Below are positions 25,218 to 34,493 of a DNA stretch of 64,000 bases, piece after piece. Position 1 is the first letter of the stretch; each line of letters begins with the position of its first letter. This DNA comes from a virus. The stretch covers positions 1 through 64,000 of IMG/VR virus record IMGVR_UViG_3300028374_000008; one strand, given 5' to 3'. The notes beneath the pieces are model-generated. The model saw only the letters and a program-made list of their open reading frames with translations. It was not told the DNA's origin and made no database searches. The translations under genes and the position numbers were made by a program.

Positions 25218-26933
25218 TTATTGTACGGGCTGCCCAGACTGTTGCTGCGCCAGCTCGAGGCGTTGAATGACGACGGAGTAGAAGACAAAGTCTTCGTTTT
25301 GCATCTGCGCCAGCATACTGCGGCGCTCGCCGTATGGCATCTGCATAAGCTGCTCGACCTGCATGTCCGCGTCGGCAATCATCTTCTGCTGATCGTATCC
25401 GTAACCCTGGCCGTGCCCGGCTTCCTGCGCGGCCTGCTCAGCGATCGAGGTCTGAATCTTCTGCATCTCTCGGTCCTGCTTGAGCTGCATACGCATCTGG
25501 TTAAGCGCTTCTTGCTGTATTTGGTCTTGCTCTTCGTCGTAGTCGAGGTCGAGGGTCTCCGAGATGGTGCGTCGTGACATCAAGTTGTAGGAGGCGTCGG
25601 CCTGGAGCATCATCTGCTTCTGCTGGATGTCGTCGATAAACTTGAAGTTGGTGATGTCTGCTTCGACGGTGTCCCACCCCATGTAGCCAGCAATCGAGTC
25701 GCACATCCACTGCAACACATCTTTGATGTCTGCGGTGTGTGAGCGGAGCTGGTTCTCGAGCATCCGAAGAGTCACCGAAGATCCGGTATAAGAAAGTCCG
25801 CCGTACAAAAACTCTCGTGGCACTCCAAGCCCTGCGATGATGTTGTCCTCTGCTTCTTTGATCTCCCCAAGCGTCATCAGCGTTCGGCCCTGGCCGCCCA
25901 TCTGTGTTACGCCAAGTGCAACAGGCGCGAACATGATGTGGAGCGGGTCTTGGCGCCAACGTTTGATCGATTTGCGCGTCTCTTTGACCCACTGCGCATA
26001 CGAGATTGTAATCGCAGGGTCACTCGAGCCAGACGTCTGCGCAGGATGCAGAACCCGCATAGGAACAAGGTGGTCCATCGCGATGGCTTCGTTTGCCTTG
26101 CGTAATATCTCGGCGTAGTAGAACTGTTTCATCACCGCCATCAGAGACGGGAACCCCCACGCACTGGCAACACCTGCTGGGGCATGCGTCTTCATGTGGA
26201 AGATTTTCCCCTCGTCGAACTCGAACGTGGCGTCGTCTTGGAGTGCTGCGCGGATAAACCCTTTGGGCGTATCGTTGAGCATCGTAACGTCTCCCTCGCG
26301 GATGCGTTCTTTGAGCGCCGCAGGGATGTTGTAGTGATATATGATGCGCCCGGTGATGGGGTTTTCCTGCAGGTCAATCTGCTTCGGGTCCCACCGGATG
26401 ATGTTGATACGGTCCGGGTCGTAAATCTTAACGTCTACGACATCGTCGAGCTTTGTAGCCGACGTCTGACCGCAGTTCTTACATGAGAATTTGATGCTGG
26501 GATTGTTTTTGTCTTTAGCCTGAAACGAGTACTCGCCGATGCGCCGGATGTCCCACTGCGACCCGCAGTTTGAGCACGGGACCAAACGCTTGAACGGGAA
26601 GTACATCGACGAGAAGCTGTTGCCGTAGAGCTTGCGGTCCCGGGAGAGCGCTTTTAGCAGGGATGCGCCATGCATCGATTTGTTAATCAGGTCGTCGTAC
26701 TTGCCGCGCAGAACATCGTTTGGTGTGGTGAACGTTATGTCCGTGATAACGTAGTCGCCCATCTTCTCGAGCGCCTGCATGATGTGCGGAGAGTTGTAAT
26801 AAACGTACTCAATCCACCGGAACAAATCCTTGAGCTTTCGCGGCATGAACCCCGTCAAGTAATTGAACATAGGGTTCGGGTGCGAATTTGACCCACCGAA
26901 TAGGTCGGTAGGCTCTCGTACAATCGAACTCAT
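25218..26933 (-). CDS. Portal protein
   Basis: 571 aa with portal-like features: an N-terminal region starting LFGGSNSHPNPMFNYLTG, a central core with GKIFHMKTHAPAG and a channel region (EIKEAEDNIIAGLGVPREFL, then YGGLSYTGSS) typical of phage portals, and a long Gln/Met-rich helical C-terminus. Two CxxC pairs (120/123 and 151/154) form a zinc-ribbon-like insertion unusual for portals. It is separated from the terminase by 16 kb, whereas these genes are commonly adjacent. It starts 72 bases from the divergent helicase gene, so promoters for both must lie in that short gap. Confidence 0.85.
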   Translation of the reverse strand: MSSIVREPTDLFGGSNSHPNPMFNYLTGFMPRKLKDLFRWIEYVYYNSPHIMQALEKMGDYVITDITFTTPNDVLRGKYDDLINKSMHGASLLKALSRDRKLYGNSFSSMYFPFKRLVPCSNCGSQWDIRRIGEYSFQAKDKNNPSIKFSCKNCGQTSATKLDDVVDVKIYDPDRINIIRWDPKQIDLQENPITGRIIYHYNIPAALKERIREGDVTMLNDTPKGFIRAALQDDATFEFDEGKIFHMKTHAPAGVASAWGFPSLMAVMKQFYYAEILRKANEAIAMDHLVPMRVLHPAQTSGSSDPAITISYAQWVKETRKSIKRWRQDPLHIMFAPVALGVTQMGGQGRTLMTLGEIKEAEDNIIAGLGVPREFLYGGLSYTGSSVTLRMLENQLRSHTADIKDVLQWMCDSIAGYMGWDTVEADITNFKFIDDIQQKQMMLQADASYNLMSRRTISETLDLDYDEEQDQIQQEALNQMRMQLKQDREMQKIQTSIAEQAAQEAGHGQGYGYDQQKMIADADMQVEQLMQMPYGERRSMLAQMQNEDFVFYSVVIQRLELAQQQSGQPVQ

Positions 26934-27004
26934 TAGGCACTCCTCGCGTAGTCTTTGCCGTATCTCAATGTACTACCCAACCCGAACAACCTAAAGGACG
27001 CATC

Positions 27005-29185
27005 ATGGTTGATGACATCACCGTGCAATTCGCACACGACTGGGGCACGCCTGTGTTCCTGGTTAAAAACGACGATCCAGAACTCGCCCGCATCATCGGC
27101 TTTCGGAAGAAGGGGCGTACGGGCTTGGCTACCTTTCCAGCTTTCTTCCCGTTTGTCGACCGCGTGGTCGACGACCTGCGTCTGGTCTACAAAGACCGGC
27201 TGCAGTGGACAGACGAGGCGCAAACTTTTTTAGACGAGCTCCCTGCTCTACGCAAAGCGTGGCAGGCGCGTAGCATGCCGAAAGGCTTCTTGTACGTCAC
27301 AGACCCCTTTGATCATCAGATAGAAGGCGTCGAGCGTGCCTTCCACGAGTACCGCACCGCACTCTTCTTTGACTGCGGCTTAGGTAAAACCAAGACGGCC
27401 ATCGACCTTATCCGGGCCATCAAACAGGCTGAGCCAGGCGCTACTGTACTCGTAACCTGTCCCCCGACACTGCCGCACAACTGGCGCCGTGAAATCGACA
27501 AGCACGCAGGAGGGGAGCTCAGCGTCATGACGCTGGCGAACACCGACAACTCAGCGCTTCCGGTACAAACGCGTCACGACATGTACACCGGAACACGTGA
27601 CCCGGACACCGACCCTGACTCGTGGGTTTACCAGGTAAACAAAGACCTGCTCTACACCCCACTCGACGTCGAGCCTGTGTGCGCTACGTCAAAAGAGCTG
27701 CTTAAGCTTGAGCGCGCCTACCTCGACAATGTCTGTGCCGATGGTGACGTCAAAGAACGAACCTCGATTCGAGGTAAGATGGGACGTCGCGCCAAAAAGA
27801 TCGGCGTCGAACTTACGCCGTATGCGCGCATGCTTGCCCCGAAGACGCCACCGGCAAACGCACACGACGTCGTTATCGTGAGCCACTCGCTGCTATGGAA
27901 CGACGTGGACTACCTGGCAAATACAGTGAGCGCCAACGCTGTCATCGTCGATGAGTCACACGCTTTTCGGACCAAGTCATCCAACCGCTCCAAGGCGCTC
28001 CTGCGTGTCGCAAAGCACGCTAAGCGTCGCCACCTGTTGTCAGGCACGCCCACGCTTGGTGACCCGATGCACCTGTTCGTGCAGCTCTTCATTTTGGCGC
28101 CCTGGCTCACCGACGCGTGGTACCGCTTCCGTAAACGCTACGTCGTCCTAAAAGAGACAACGACGGGGCCGCGCACGTTCGACATGCCCGTGGGCTACAA
28201 AAGCATGAGCCTCCTAAACGAGATCGTGAACGAAGTAGCTGTCCGTAAGAAAGCCAGTGAATGCTTGGATCTACCTCCCGTACGCATCGTGGATCATTAC
28301 GTTGACGTGGGCCCAAAAACGCGTGAGGTCTACAACGATTTCATCCGAAACTGGGGCACCGAGATGGGCGACCAGCAAATGCGCGTTGCGCACGCGGCGG
28401 ACCGTCTGACCAAACTTTTCCAGACGTTGTCCGGGTTCTTCATCAACTCAAACAAGAACTACGAGCTGTGCAACGACTGTCCGCATCTGATGAATTGCGT
28501 CGCAAACCGAATTGCGCCGTACACCCCGGAGTGCAAGGTAGAACAGGCGGAACCGCCTAAGGAGACAGTTCGTATCGGCGAGACAGACAGGCGCGACTCA
28601 TGTCTGGAATTGGTGGACTCCATCATGGCGGGCGCCACCAACAAGGTCATCATCTGGTGCGCGTACACCGAAGAGCTCGACATGATTGAGGAGGGAATTC
28701 AGGCACACAACAACACATGCTCCGAGGAAGATAAGTGGGGCTACGTCCGAGTCGACGGCGCAACCAAAGACAAAATCGCAGCCGAAGACGCGTTCCAGGC
28801 AGACGACGACAACTGCCGGATCTACCTGAGCCAGATCGCAACAGGTATCGGCATCACACTAACTGCTGCCAACTACATGATTTACTACTCTGTGACGTTT
28901 GATTTGGAGCATTACGAGCAGTCATCCAAGCGCGCTGACCGTATCGGGCAGACACGTCCGCTGACCATCTACCACATGATTACGGAGGGCTCCGTAAATG
29001 AGTATATCTTCCGTTCCTTACGGAAGAAAGTTGACATATCTGCTACACTGACCGACCACATTCGGTGTGCTACATGTGAGCGTGAGCCAGTGTGTGCGGC
29101 GGCTAATATAAAGCCGTTCGACGAGGACTGTGTGTACTCGGACACGGACTCACGTGTGACGACGCAACCCAAACTACTTCGATAG
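27005..29185 (+). CDS. SNF2/SF2-family helicase
   Basis: 726 aa. After an N-terminal ~100-residue domain come helicase motifs in order: DHQ (~103), Walker A with GLGKTKTA (~125-132), VLVTCPP, Walker B IVDESHAF (~315), LLSGTP, and in the second lobe an arginine-finger block ADRIGQTRP (~645). These are SNF2-type. A Cys cluster CNDCPHLMNC near residue 490 and CATCEREPVC near the C-terminus are additions not needed by the family; similar clusters occur in neighbouring proteins. AAAGGA precedes the ATG. It opens the rightward replication and recombination block, so a role in remodelling replicating or recombining DNA is likely. Confidence 0.9.
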   Translation: MVDDITVQFAHDWGTPVFLVKNDDPELARIIGFRKKGRTGLATFPAFFPFVDRVVDDLRLVYKDRLQWTDEAQTFLDELPALRKAWQARSMPKGFLYVTDPFDHQIEGVERAFHEYRTALFFDCGLGKTKTAIDLIRAIKQAEPGATVLVTCPPTLPHNWRREIDKHAGGELSVMTLANTDNSALPVQTRHDMYTGTRDPDTDPDSWVYQVNKDLLYTPLDVEPVCATSKELLKLERAYLDNVCADGDVKERTSIRGKMGRRAKKIGVELTPYARMLAPKTPPANAHDVVIVSHSLLWNDVDYLANTVSANAVIVDESHAFRTKSSNRSKALLRVAKHAKRRHLLSGTPTLGDPMHLFVQLFILAPWLTDAWYRFRKRYVVLKETTTGPRTFDMPVGYKSMSLLNEIVNEVAVRKKASECLDLPPVRIVDHYVDVGPKTREVYNDFIRNWGTEMGDQQMRVAHAADRLTKLFQTLSGFFINSNKNYELCNDCPHLMNCVANRIAPYTPECKVEQAEPPKETVRIGETDRRDSCLELVDSIMAGATNKVIIWCAYTEELDMIEEGIQAHNNTCSEEDKWGYVRVDGATKDKIAAEDAFQADDDNCRIYLSQIATGIGITLTAANYMIYYSVTFDLEHYEQSSKRADRIGQTRPLTIYHMITEGSVNEYIFRSLRKKVDISATLTDHIRCATCEREPVCAAANIKPFDEDCVYSDTDSRVTTQPKLLR

Positions 29186-29194
29186 GCCCCTACC

Positions 29195-29833
29195 ATGGCA
29201 TTCAAACTACAAGCACAACTCGTTTTCGCTGCTCAAGACCTAGAGGAGCTCATCGCAGACAAAGTTGCCGAGTCTGGCTATGTGATGACTGACCTGGAGT
29301 GGACCGATGACACCGACGCGACGGTTCACGTCCGCCCCATGACACAAGAAGAGAGGGAAGAACACGGCTTGAAGACGCCGCCAGCGACTGCGGACATCAT
29401 CGCTATCGTAAACGCACGTTTTGAGGAGTTGTTTGAAGCCCTTTTCTCCGTCGACATGGCGCTACAAGACAAAGTGGCCACGCTTACAGAGACGGTACGA
29501 AACATGCCGCAACAAGTGGTACAAGATGTCCCGCCTACTCCACTTAGCCCGAGTGTGCCACCCCGTGATGTATCGACGGATGCGCTAAGTGTGGGCAACG
29601 AACTCAACGGCGGGCACGTTGCGGCAACGTCTATCAAAGACTTGCTCGAGCAGAACAGTGAGATGTCCGGCACCGCGCGTCAAAGCGCTATCGACAAGGC
29701 CAAATCACGTCAGCGTATCCAAGAGATTAGAAGTGAGCAGGGCAGTCTTGAAGACGCGCCTGTCGTGTCTCTTGTCTCAGAAGACGGAGAACGCTTTCTT
29801 GGCCCAAACGAATCGTACGAATACCCCGACTAA
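29195..29833 (+). CDS. 212-aa protein, unknown
   Basis: Acidic; the N-terminal ~60 residues look folded (EWTDDTDATVHVRPMTQEER), then helical (FEELFEALFSVDMALQDKVA), with a Pro-rich linker near 115-130 and a C-terminal helix. No catalytic motif is seen. It starts nine bases after the helicase stop and is followed by a nuclease, so it probably works with one of them. Confidence 0.6.
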   Translation: MAFKLQAQLVFAAQDLEELIADKVAESGYVMTDLEWTDDTDATVHVRPMTQEEREEHGLKTPPATADIIAIVNARFEELFEALFSVDMALQDKVATLTETVRNMPQQVVQDVPPTPLSPSVPPRDVSTDALSVGNELNGGHVAATSIKDLLEQNSEMSGTARQSAIDKAKSRQRIQEIRSEQGSLEDAPVVSLVSEDGERFLGPNESYEYPD

Positions 29834-29851
29834 CTACCCCCGGAGGCCTGC

Positions 29852-30760
29852 ATGACAAAAGGATTAGAAGGTGCTGACTTAGAAGACATCGACGAGGTGG
29901 AACAAGCGTCGTCGATCTACGACCTGCCCAAAGACCACTTCTCACACTCACAGATAAACCTGTGGTTCATCTGTGGGCACCGGTACTACCTCAAGTACGT
30001 ACAGGGGGAGCGGCGTCCAGGGTCGTCAAACATGGTGCATGGACAGATCGTCCACCGCGCTGTCGAGGCGATGAACAACTACAAGATCGAGAACACGTGG
30101 GACATCCCGCCCGAGGAGCTTGGAAACGACGTTATCTCCGATGCTCTGGCGGAGGACCGGACAAAGGACATTGAAGTTTGGGACCCAAAAATCCCGGACT
30201 CAAAGTCTCTGGAGAAGGGCGCACGCTTGATGTCGGGGCTGTACTACAAAGAACGTCTCCCCGAGACGCGTCCCCGCGTTACCGAGCTGAAAGTAGAGAC
30301 TCTGGTACGTAACTCCATCAACATGCTGGGGTACATCGACTTGGTCGAAGACTCCCCCATGGCGCCTGTCGAAGGCGTGCCTGTTAAGACCGTCGACGAC
30401 ATTCGCCGCACGGACTTCATCACAGACTTGAAGAACACCGGGCGTACGTACGGTAAACAACGCGTCGCCAACTCCCTGCAGCTCACGCTGTACTCTGCTG
30501 TGACGGGGGCGGAACACGTTGCCTACGATCTGCTCGTACAGACCAAGAAGCCCAAGTTTGTGCGACAGGAATCGTGGCGTCCGCAGTCTGAACGTGAACA
30601 CGCGCTCGACGTTGTTGAAGACGTCGCTGCTGCGATCACCAAAGGCGTCTTCCCCAAAACCGACCCCGAGTCGTGGGCATGCTCTGAGAAGTGGTGCCCC
30701 TACTGGAGCCAGTGCCGGGGCAAGCGCACTACAACTCACCACGTCAAAGGTATGGACTGA
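29852..30760 (+). CDS. PD-(D/E)XK nuclease, Cas4/AddB-like with Cys cluster
   Basis: 302 aa. FSHSQINLWFICGHRYYLKY at the N-terminus is the usual opening of RecB/Cas4-type nucleases and contains one Cys. HGQIVHRAVEAM supplies the conserved His. The active site is ITDLKNTGR (D-x-K), followed by the QL.LY motif. At the C-terminus CSEKWCPYWSQC completes a four-Cys set as in Fe-S Cas4/AddB nucleases. Strong GGAGG before the ATG. A second nuclease of this kind is at 33699. A role in resecting or processing DNA ends for recombination is likely. Confidence 0.85.
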   Translation: MTKGLEGADLEDIDEVEQASSIYDLPKDHFSHSQINLWFICGHRYYLKYVQGERRPGSSNMVHGQIVHRAVEAMNNYKIENTWDIPPEELGNDVISDALAEDRTKDIEVWDPKIPDSKSLEKGARLMSGLYYKERLPETRPRVTELKVETLVRNSINMLGYIDLVEDSPMAPVEGVPVKTVDDIRRTDFITDLKNTGRTYGKQRVANSLQLTLYSAVTGAEHVAYDLLVQTKKPKFVRQESWRPQSEREHALDVVEDVAAAITKGVFPKTDPESWACSEKWCPYWSQCRGKRTTTHHVKGMD

Positions 30761-30978
30761 TGGAAAAGTACGGAGTCGACGAAGAACCCCAAGACAAGAC
30801 CGCCTCGCAGGGATGTCCTGTGTGCGGAGAGGAGCTCATTTATGCAGGCTCTATTCGACGATGCCCAACGCATGGCACCCGACCATTCGAGGTGGATGCG
30901 CCAGCAAGCCCAGGACCCGAAGGTGACGCCGACAACGGCGTGGCTGGGGGTGGTGGTCAAGGCAACGCGGACGACTGA
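30760..30978 (+). CDS. 72-aa zinc-ribbon protein
   Basis: The ATG overlaps the nuclease stop (TGATG). CPVCGEELIYAGSIRRCPTHG gives a C-x2-C...C-x2-H metal site, followed by an acidic, Gly-rich disordered tail. It overlaps the next gene by 137 bases in a different frame, which is unusual here; either both are real or the next gene starts later. Small zinc ribbons of this kind are often adaptors or DNA-binding proteins. Confidence 0.6.
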   Translation: MEKYGVDEEPQDKTASQGCPVCGEELIYAGSIRRCPTHGTRPFEVDAPASPGPEGDADNGVAGGGGQGNADD

Positions 30979-31468
30979 GGACCCGCGTAAAAAGGCATTC
31001 GTGCCCGTGATGCGTATCGACGAGGCGGAGTACCGCGTCGTAAATGAGATCAAGCGCCTGACTGTGAAGTCAGGCGTTTTTCTTTGGGACCTAAACGACC
31101 AGAAACGCTACCAGTGGCTCACCTCATCGGGCAAACCCATGCGGGTGTCCAACGCAGCGTATGAGCTGCCTGCGTTGCTCATACCGGACCCGGATGTAGC
31201 ACCCGTGTGCTGTGACAACGTATGTGACACGTGCCCGTTGTGGTTACCGTGTCGCAACTCAAATGCCATGCGCACCGCACATCTGTACGGCGTCAGCCTA
31301 TCGACATTTCATTTCACAAAACGAGGGAGGTATCCCGACACCAAAACATGGAAGGCGCCTGGCGAGGAGATAACCGGGCTGGGCATGAAGTACTTCGGCC
31401 CTCCCCGCGTCATCGATTCCGGCGTCGTCTTCCAGTACGTACCGCAATTCATCAAGGATGATACTTAA
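30842..31468 (+). CDS. 208-aa Cys-rich protein, unknown
   Basis: The start is uncertain. The ATG at 30842 has GAGGAG upstream but makes a 137-base overlap with the zinc-ribbon gene; in-frame ATGs at 30872 and 30896 are alternatives. The protein has a central region (RIDEAEYRVVNEIKRLTVKS) and a Cys cluster CCDNVCDTCPLWLPC near residue 120-135, a variant of the C-x2-C-P-x(n)-C motif seen in neighbouring proteins. No family is recognised; it may bind metal or an Fe-S centre. Confidence 0.6.
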   Translation: MQALFDDAQRMAPDHSRWMRQQAQDPKVTPTTAWLGVVVKATRTTEDPRKKAFVPVMRIDEAEYRVVNEIKRLTVKSGVFLWDLNDQKRYQWLTSSGKPMRVSNAAYELPALLIPDPDVAPVCCDNVCDTCPLWLPCRNSNAMRTAHLYGVSLSTFHFTKRGRYPDTKTWKAPGEEITGLGMKYFGPPRVIDSGVVFQYVPQFIKDDT

Positions 31469-31478
31469 CGAGACCAGC

Positions 31479-31625
31479 ATGTACTTCTACTTCCGGGCAC
31501 GACGCTTCATTCGCAATATAATTTGGCACGCAAAGCAAATTGTTCCTTGCGATGAAGAGCCCGAGGAGTCGGCCCAGGACGATCCTATAAACATCGTCTT
31601 CCTGGATGTATGGAGAAACAAATGA
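31479..31625 (+). CDS. 48-aa protein coupled to the ParB-like gene
   Basis: A short frame (MYFYFRARRFIRNIIWHAKQ...) runs from the ATG at 31479 to a TGA that overlaps the next start (ATGA at 31622). Aromatic and basic at the N-terminus, acidic afterwards. It fills the gap between two genes exactly, which supports it. No function can be given. Confidence 0.45.
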   Translation: MYFYFRARRFIRNIIWHAKQIVPCDEEPEESAQDDPINIVFLDVWRNK

Positions 31626-32611
31626 AACTAATCGACATCGAAGACATTTTCGTCCCCGATGACAACGTCCGTTCCGAAAACCCGGAGACAGATGAAGACC
31701 TTGAATCACTGAAAGCGTCCATCCACGCGACGCGCCAGATGGCCGGCGGTGAGCCCTTGAAAGCGCTGCTGCAACCCATCTCTGTACGCAATGCAACGCC
31801 GGACGATGACACCGACAAAAAGTACGTCCTACGATACGGGTTCCGGCGGTTCCACGCCTTCCTGTCCATCTTCCAGGACTCGCCGACCAAGAACATCTGG
31901 GCGCGGCGTATCCCGGGTATCGTCGACGTCTTCATTGACGACGAGCAGACTGGCGCAGAGCTGCATTACCGCATCATCGAAAACCTTCAGCGCAAGGACA
32001 TGAACATCCTGGACGAGGCCCGAGCGATTGAGAAGCTCATGAAGGTCACCAAGTCCAACCAGTCACAGGTCGCCAAGCTTCTTGGGCAGACCAAGGGCTG
32101 GGTGTCGCAGCGTCTCAAGCTGTTGAAGATGGCGCCAGAAGTCCAGACCAAGATCGAAGAAGGAGAGCTTGGGCAGGGCAAGGCTCGTGAGATCGCACGG
32201 ATCTCTGACCACGACAAACAACGCGAGGTCTTAGAAGAGCTCGAAGGAGAGGACAAACCCACCGTCAAAGACGTCAAGAAAAAGGTCCGAAAGGCCAAGC
32301 GAGAGGAGCGCAAAGAAGACACCGAAGACACCGACACCGAAGACACCGAGGAGCTCACACACGAAGAGAAAGTCGAAGCCGTCAAGAAACGCGCGGAGTC
32401 CAACGACACCCCACCTGGGCCTCCTGAGCCCGACCCCGTCATCGAACGCGTGACCACGGAAATGGCAGCGCTACAGAAGCGCGTGAAGTCCGCCAAGAGC
32501 AAGGACGAGCGCGAGAAAGCGATCTTCTATTCGGGCGCAGAGCAAGCTCTTCGCTACGCAAATGGAGAGATCAAAACCGTCCGGTTTGATAGCCGGATGT
32601 TTGAGGATTGA
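31622..32611 (+). CDS. ParB-like DNA-binding protein
   Basis: 329 aa from the ATG at 31622, which has GGAG six bases upstream and overlaps the previous stop; the ATG at 31610 is in frame but has no such site. The N-terminal ParB/sulfiredoxin-type domain includes the IENLQRKDMNILDEARAIE box. A helix-turn-helix follows (SQVAKLLGQTKGWVSQRLKL). The C-terminal third is a long charged linker and coiled coil. No ParA is nearby, so it more likely acts in replication, transcription or DNA condensation than in segregation. A candidate promoter lies at its 3' end. Confidence 0.85.
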   Translation: MKLIDIEDIFVPDDNVRSENPETDEDLESLKASIHATRQMAGGEPLKALLQPISVRNATPDDDTDKKYVLRYGFRRFHAFLSIFQDSPTKNIWARRIPGIVDVFIDDEQTGAELHYRIIENLQRKDMNILDEARAIEKLMKVTKSNQSQVAKLLGQTKGWVSQRLKLLKMAPEVQTKIEEGELGQGKAREIARISDHDKQREVLEELEGEDKPTVKDVKKKVRKAKREERKEDTEDTDTEDTEELTHEEKVEAVKKRAESNDTPPGPPEPDPVIERVTTEMAALQKRVKSAKSKDEREKAIFYSGAEQALRYANGEIKTVRFDSRMFED

Positions 32612-32637
32612 CGACCAAAACACCTGCCTGATATACC
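32608..32637 (+). promoter_or_regulatory. Candidate sigma-70-type promoter
   Basis: TTGACG and TATACC separated by 18 bases, at the end of the ParB-like gene and 131 bases before the next start. The intervening region has no gene. This would let the host polymerase transcribe the replication genes early. Only consensus similarity supports it. Confidence 0.45.
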
Positions 32638-32767
32638 TCAAAGGCACCCTGCACACATGGCGTAGGCAGGCTCCAAACAAGGGGAATCGGGCTATAGGTA
32701 CGTTCTACGTATCGTGGTGCTTTTGTGTGTCCCTACAACCAAAAAACAAGACCAACAAGGAAATGAA

Positions 32768-33628
32768 ATGGCAACAGATTTGAAAGAATTGCTCGAGATT
32801 GTGCCTTCCCTCGACCAGGCCCCTGAAGAAACACAGCAAGCGTACATCACCATGTACGACGCGATGACCAAGCCTCCCAAGGGCATGGACCCAGAGAACT
32901 GGCGGTGGTCGCCGGACGTGGTCAAGATTCGTCACCGCATGACCTCGGACAGCGCCATGCCAGAAGAGGCCGCTATCGGCGACGTCTGGTCCGCCAACCG
33001 CGTGCTTTGGTCCGCTAAAGAAGACGGCAAAGAAAAGCCGTTTCGGTTCGTCCCGTTCAAGCGCTGGCTCTCGCACGCACGCTTTGTGAAGGGCTCGACA
33101 CGCCCCGATTGCACGTCGATGGACGCCAAGACGGGCTTTGGTGACAACGGCACCGGCACCGGCGAAGGCCCGCATGATTGCAACACGTGCCCGCAGCGCC
33201 CGTGGGCCGACGGCAAGAAAACAGACTGCATGCGTAGCCAGAACTACTACGTGTTCGACTTGGACAACACATGCATCCGCATGATCAATTTCTCCAAGTC
33301 TAACTACAAAGCGGGCTCGGTCATCGTAGACGTTTCGTCGACGAAGAATGCGATCTGGGACACGGTCTTTGGTGTGACGACCAAGATTCAGTCCGCCAAG
33401 GACTACGAGTACCCTGTCTACGTACTCCGTGAAGTCGAATCGCAGCAGGACCCGTGGGTCGCTGAGTTCTGCGACCACGCCTACGACATGCTCTCTGCAC
33501 GGCGCGACGAAGCTGTTGCGCGAATGAAGCAACGTGCGTTGGCTGCTGAAGAGGCTCTTCAAGGTCCCGCACCCGCACTCGAAGATCTCGAGGATGCAGA
33601 AGAGGTCGACGGTTTCGACGACATGTAA
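32768..33628 (+). CDS. 286-aa Cys-cluster protein, possible ssDNA-binding role
   Basis: The ATG at 32768 follows AAGGAAATGAA; an in-frame start 18 codons earlier lacks a site. The chain has an N-terminal helix region, then FVPFKRWLSHARFVKG, a metal-type cluster CNTCPQRPWADGKKTDC (~140-160), and a beta-rich part with YYVFDLDNTCIRMINFSKSN. The C-terminal tail is strongly acidic, a feature of single-strand-binding proteins. It is a stand-alone unit ending at a strong terminator, placed between replication genes, so it may be abundantly made. No family match can be claimed. Confidence 0.6.
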   Translation: MATDLKELLEIVPSLDQAPEETQQAYITMYDAMTKPPKGMDPENWRWSPDVVKIRHRMTSDSAMPEEAAIGDVWSANRVLWSAKEDGKEKPFRFVPFKRWLSHARFVKGSTRPDCTSMDAKTGFGDNGTGTGEGPHDCNTCPQRPWADGKKTDCMRSQNYYVFDLDNTCIRMINFSKSNYKAGSVIVDVSSTKNAIWDTVFGVTTKIQSAKDYEYPVYVLREVESQQDPWVAEFCDHAYDMLSARRDEAVARMKQRALAAEEALQGPAPALEDLEDAEEVDGFDDM

Positions 33629-33638
33629 GACACTGCTC

Positions 33639-33676
33639 TGCCGGGGCCCCTATTAATGGGTCCCGGCATTTTCTTT
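33639..33676 (+). terminator. Strong rho-independent terminator
   Basis: Stem TGCCGGGGCCC / GGGTCCCGGCA with one G-T pair and an eight-base loop, followed by TTTTCTTT. It starts 10 bases after the stop at 33628 and ends 22 bases before the next start. Confidence 0.9.
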
Positions 33677-33698
33677 ACCTCACACACAGAACAATATT

Positions 33699-34475
33699 AT
33701 GTCTTACGCCCCCTGGAGCATCTCGAAAGCAGACGTCGCTCTCGCGTGTAATCTGCGGTTCAAATTACGGTACGACGTTGGCGAGAAAGGCCAGGCCATC
33801 ACCAGTGGCGCAGGACGCATTGGCTCCGCTGCACACATCGTTTTAGAGACGATGCTCGAAGGCGGTAGCTTCGAAGCTGGCTTTAAGAAGGGCGTGATGA
33901 AAGCCGCCCTGACGCACAAAGAAACCTACGAACTCAAAACGTATCGAGAGCCCGTCGACCGGTTCATGAAGAAGTACGGCGACTGGAAGTCTCGGTACAA
34001 CGTCTTAGAAGAGCACGTTGAGAAGCAGGTCTCGATCAATAAGGACCTCGACATCATCGGCTACTGGGACAAGCCCGGCTACTTTCGCGGCGTCTTCGAC
34101 TTGGGTGTCTTAGTTGAGCGCGCGGGCAAGAAGTACCTCATCGTCATCGACCACAAGTCCGGTGACCCCAAGCCCATAGAGAACTACACCAAGCAGCTCC
34201 ACTCCTACATGGTGTGTGCACTGAGTCTGTACCCCGACATTGCCGGGGCGCAGGCGGCTATTCATTGGCTACGTGCACAGGAAGATCTCGACCAAAAACC
34301 GATTGAGTGGACTCAAATGTACTCTGCAGAAACCATCCAGAATAAACTCGTCCCCTGGCTTCACGACTATTTGGGAGAAGCCCAGGAACGCGGCGACGCC
34401 GCTCCTGAAGCGAATGAAGGGTGGTACTGCACATTCTGTGAATACCAGTATAAATGCCCAAAGAAAGGGGCTTAG
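33699..34475 (+). CDS. Second PD-(D/E)XK nuclease with Cys cluster
   Basis: 258 aa. SISKADVALACNLRFKLRYD opens the domain with one Cys. GSAAHIVLETML gives the conserved His. FRGVFDLGV and VIDHKSGDPKP supply the active-site acidic residues and Lys. QLHSYMVCAL is the QL.Y motif. The C-terminus WYCTFCEYQYKCPKKG adds three Cys, so a 4Fe-4S centre as in Cas4/AddB is likely. It follows a terminator with no obvious Shine-Dalgarno. It is diverged from the nuclease at 29852, so the two probably have separate substrates. Confidence 0.85.
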   Translation: MSYAPWSISKADVALACNLRFKLRYDVGEKGQAITSGAGRIGSAAHIVLETMLEGGSFEAGFKKGVMKAALTHKETYELKTYREPVDRFMKKYGDWKSRYNVLEEHVEKQVSINKDLDIIGYWDKPGYFRGVFDLGVLVERAGKKYLIVIDHKSGDPKPIENYTKQLHSYMVCALSLYPDIAGAQAAIHWLRAQEDLDQKPIEWTQMYSAETIQNKLVPWLHDYLGEAQERGDAAPEANEGWYCTFCEYQYKCPKKGA

Positions 34476-34493
34476 CGTTGCAAGGAGGCGTAC

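Noticed and set aside
25795-25802. GGTATAAG on the plus strand inside the portal gene
   Set aside because: No plus-strand gene follows within reach and it lies deep in minus-strand coding sequence, so it is probably chance.
31610-31621. Earlier ATG for the ParB-like gene
   Set aside because: The ATG at 31622 has GGAG at correct spacing and an ATGA overlap with the preceding small gene; the earlier one has neither.
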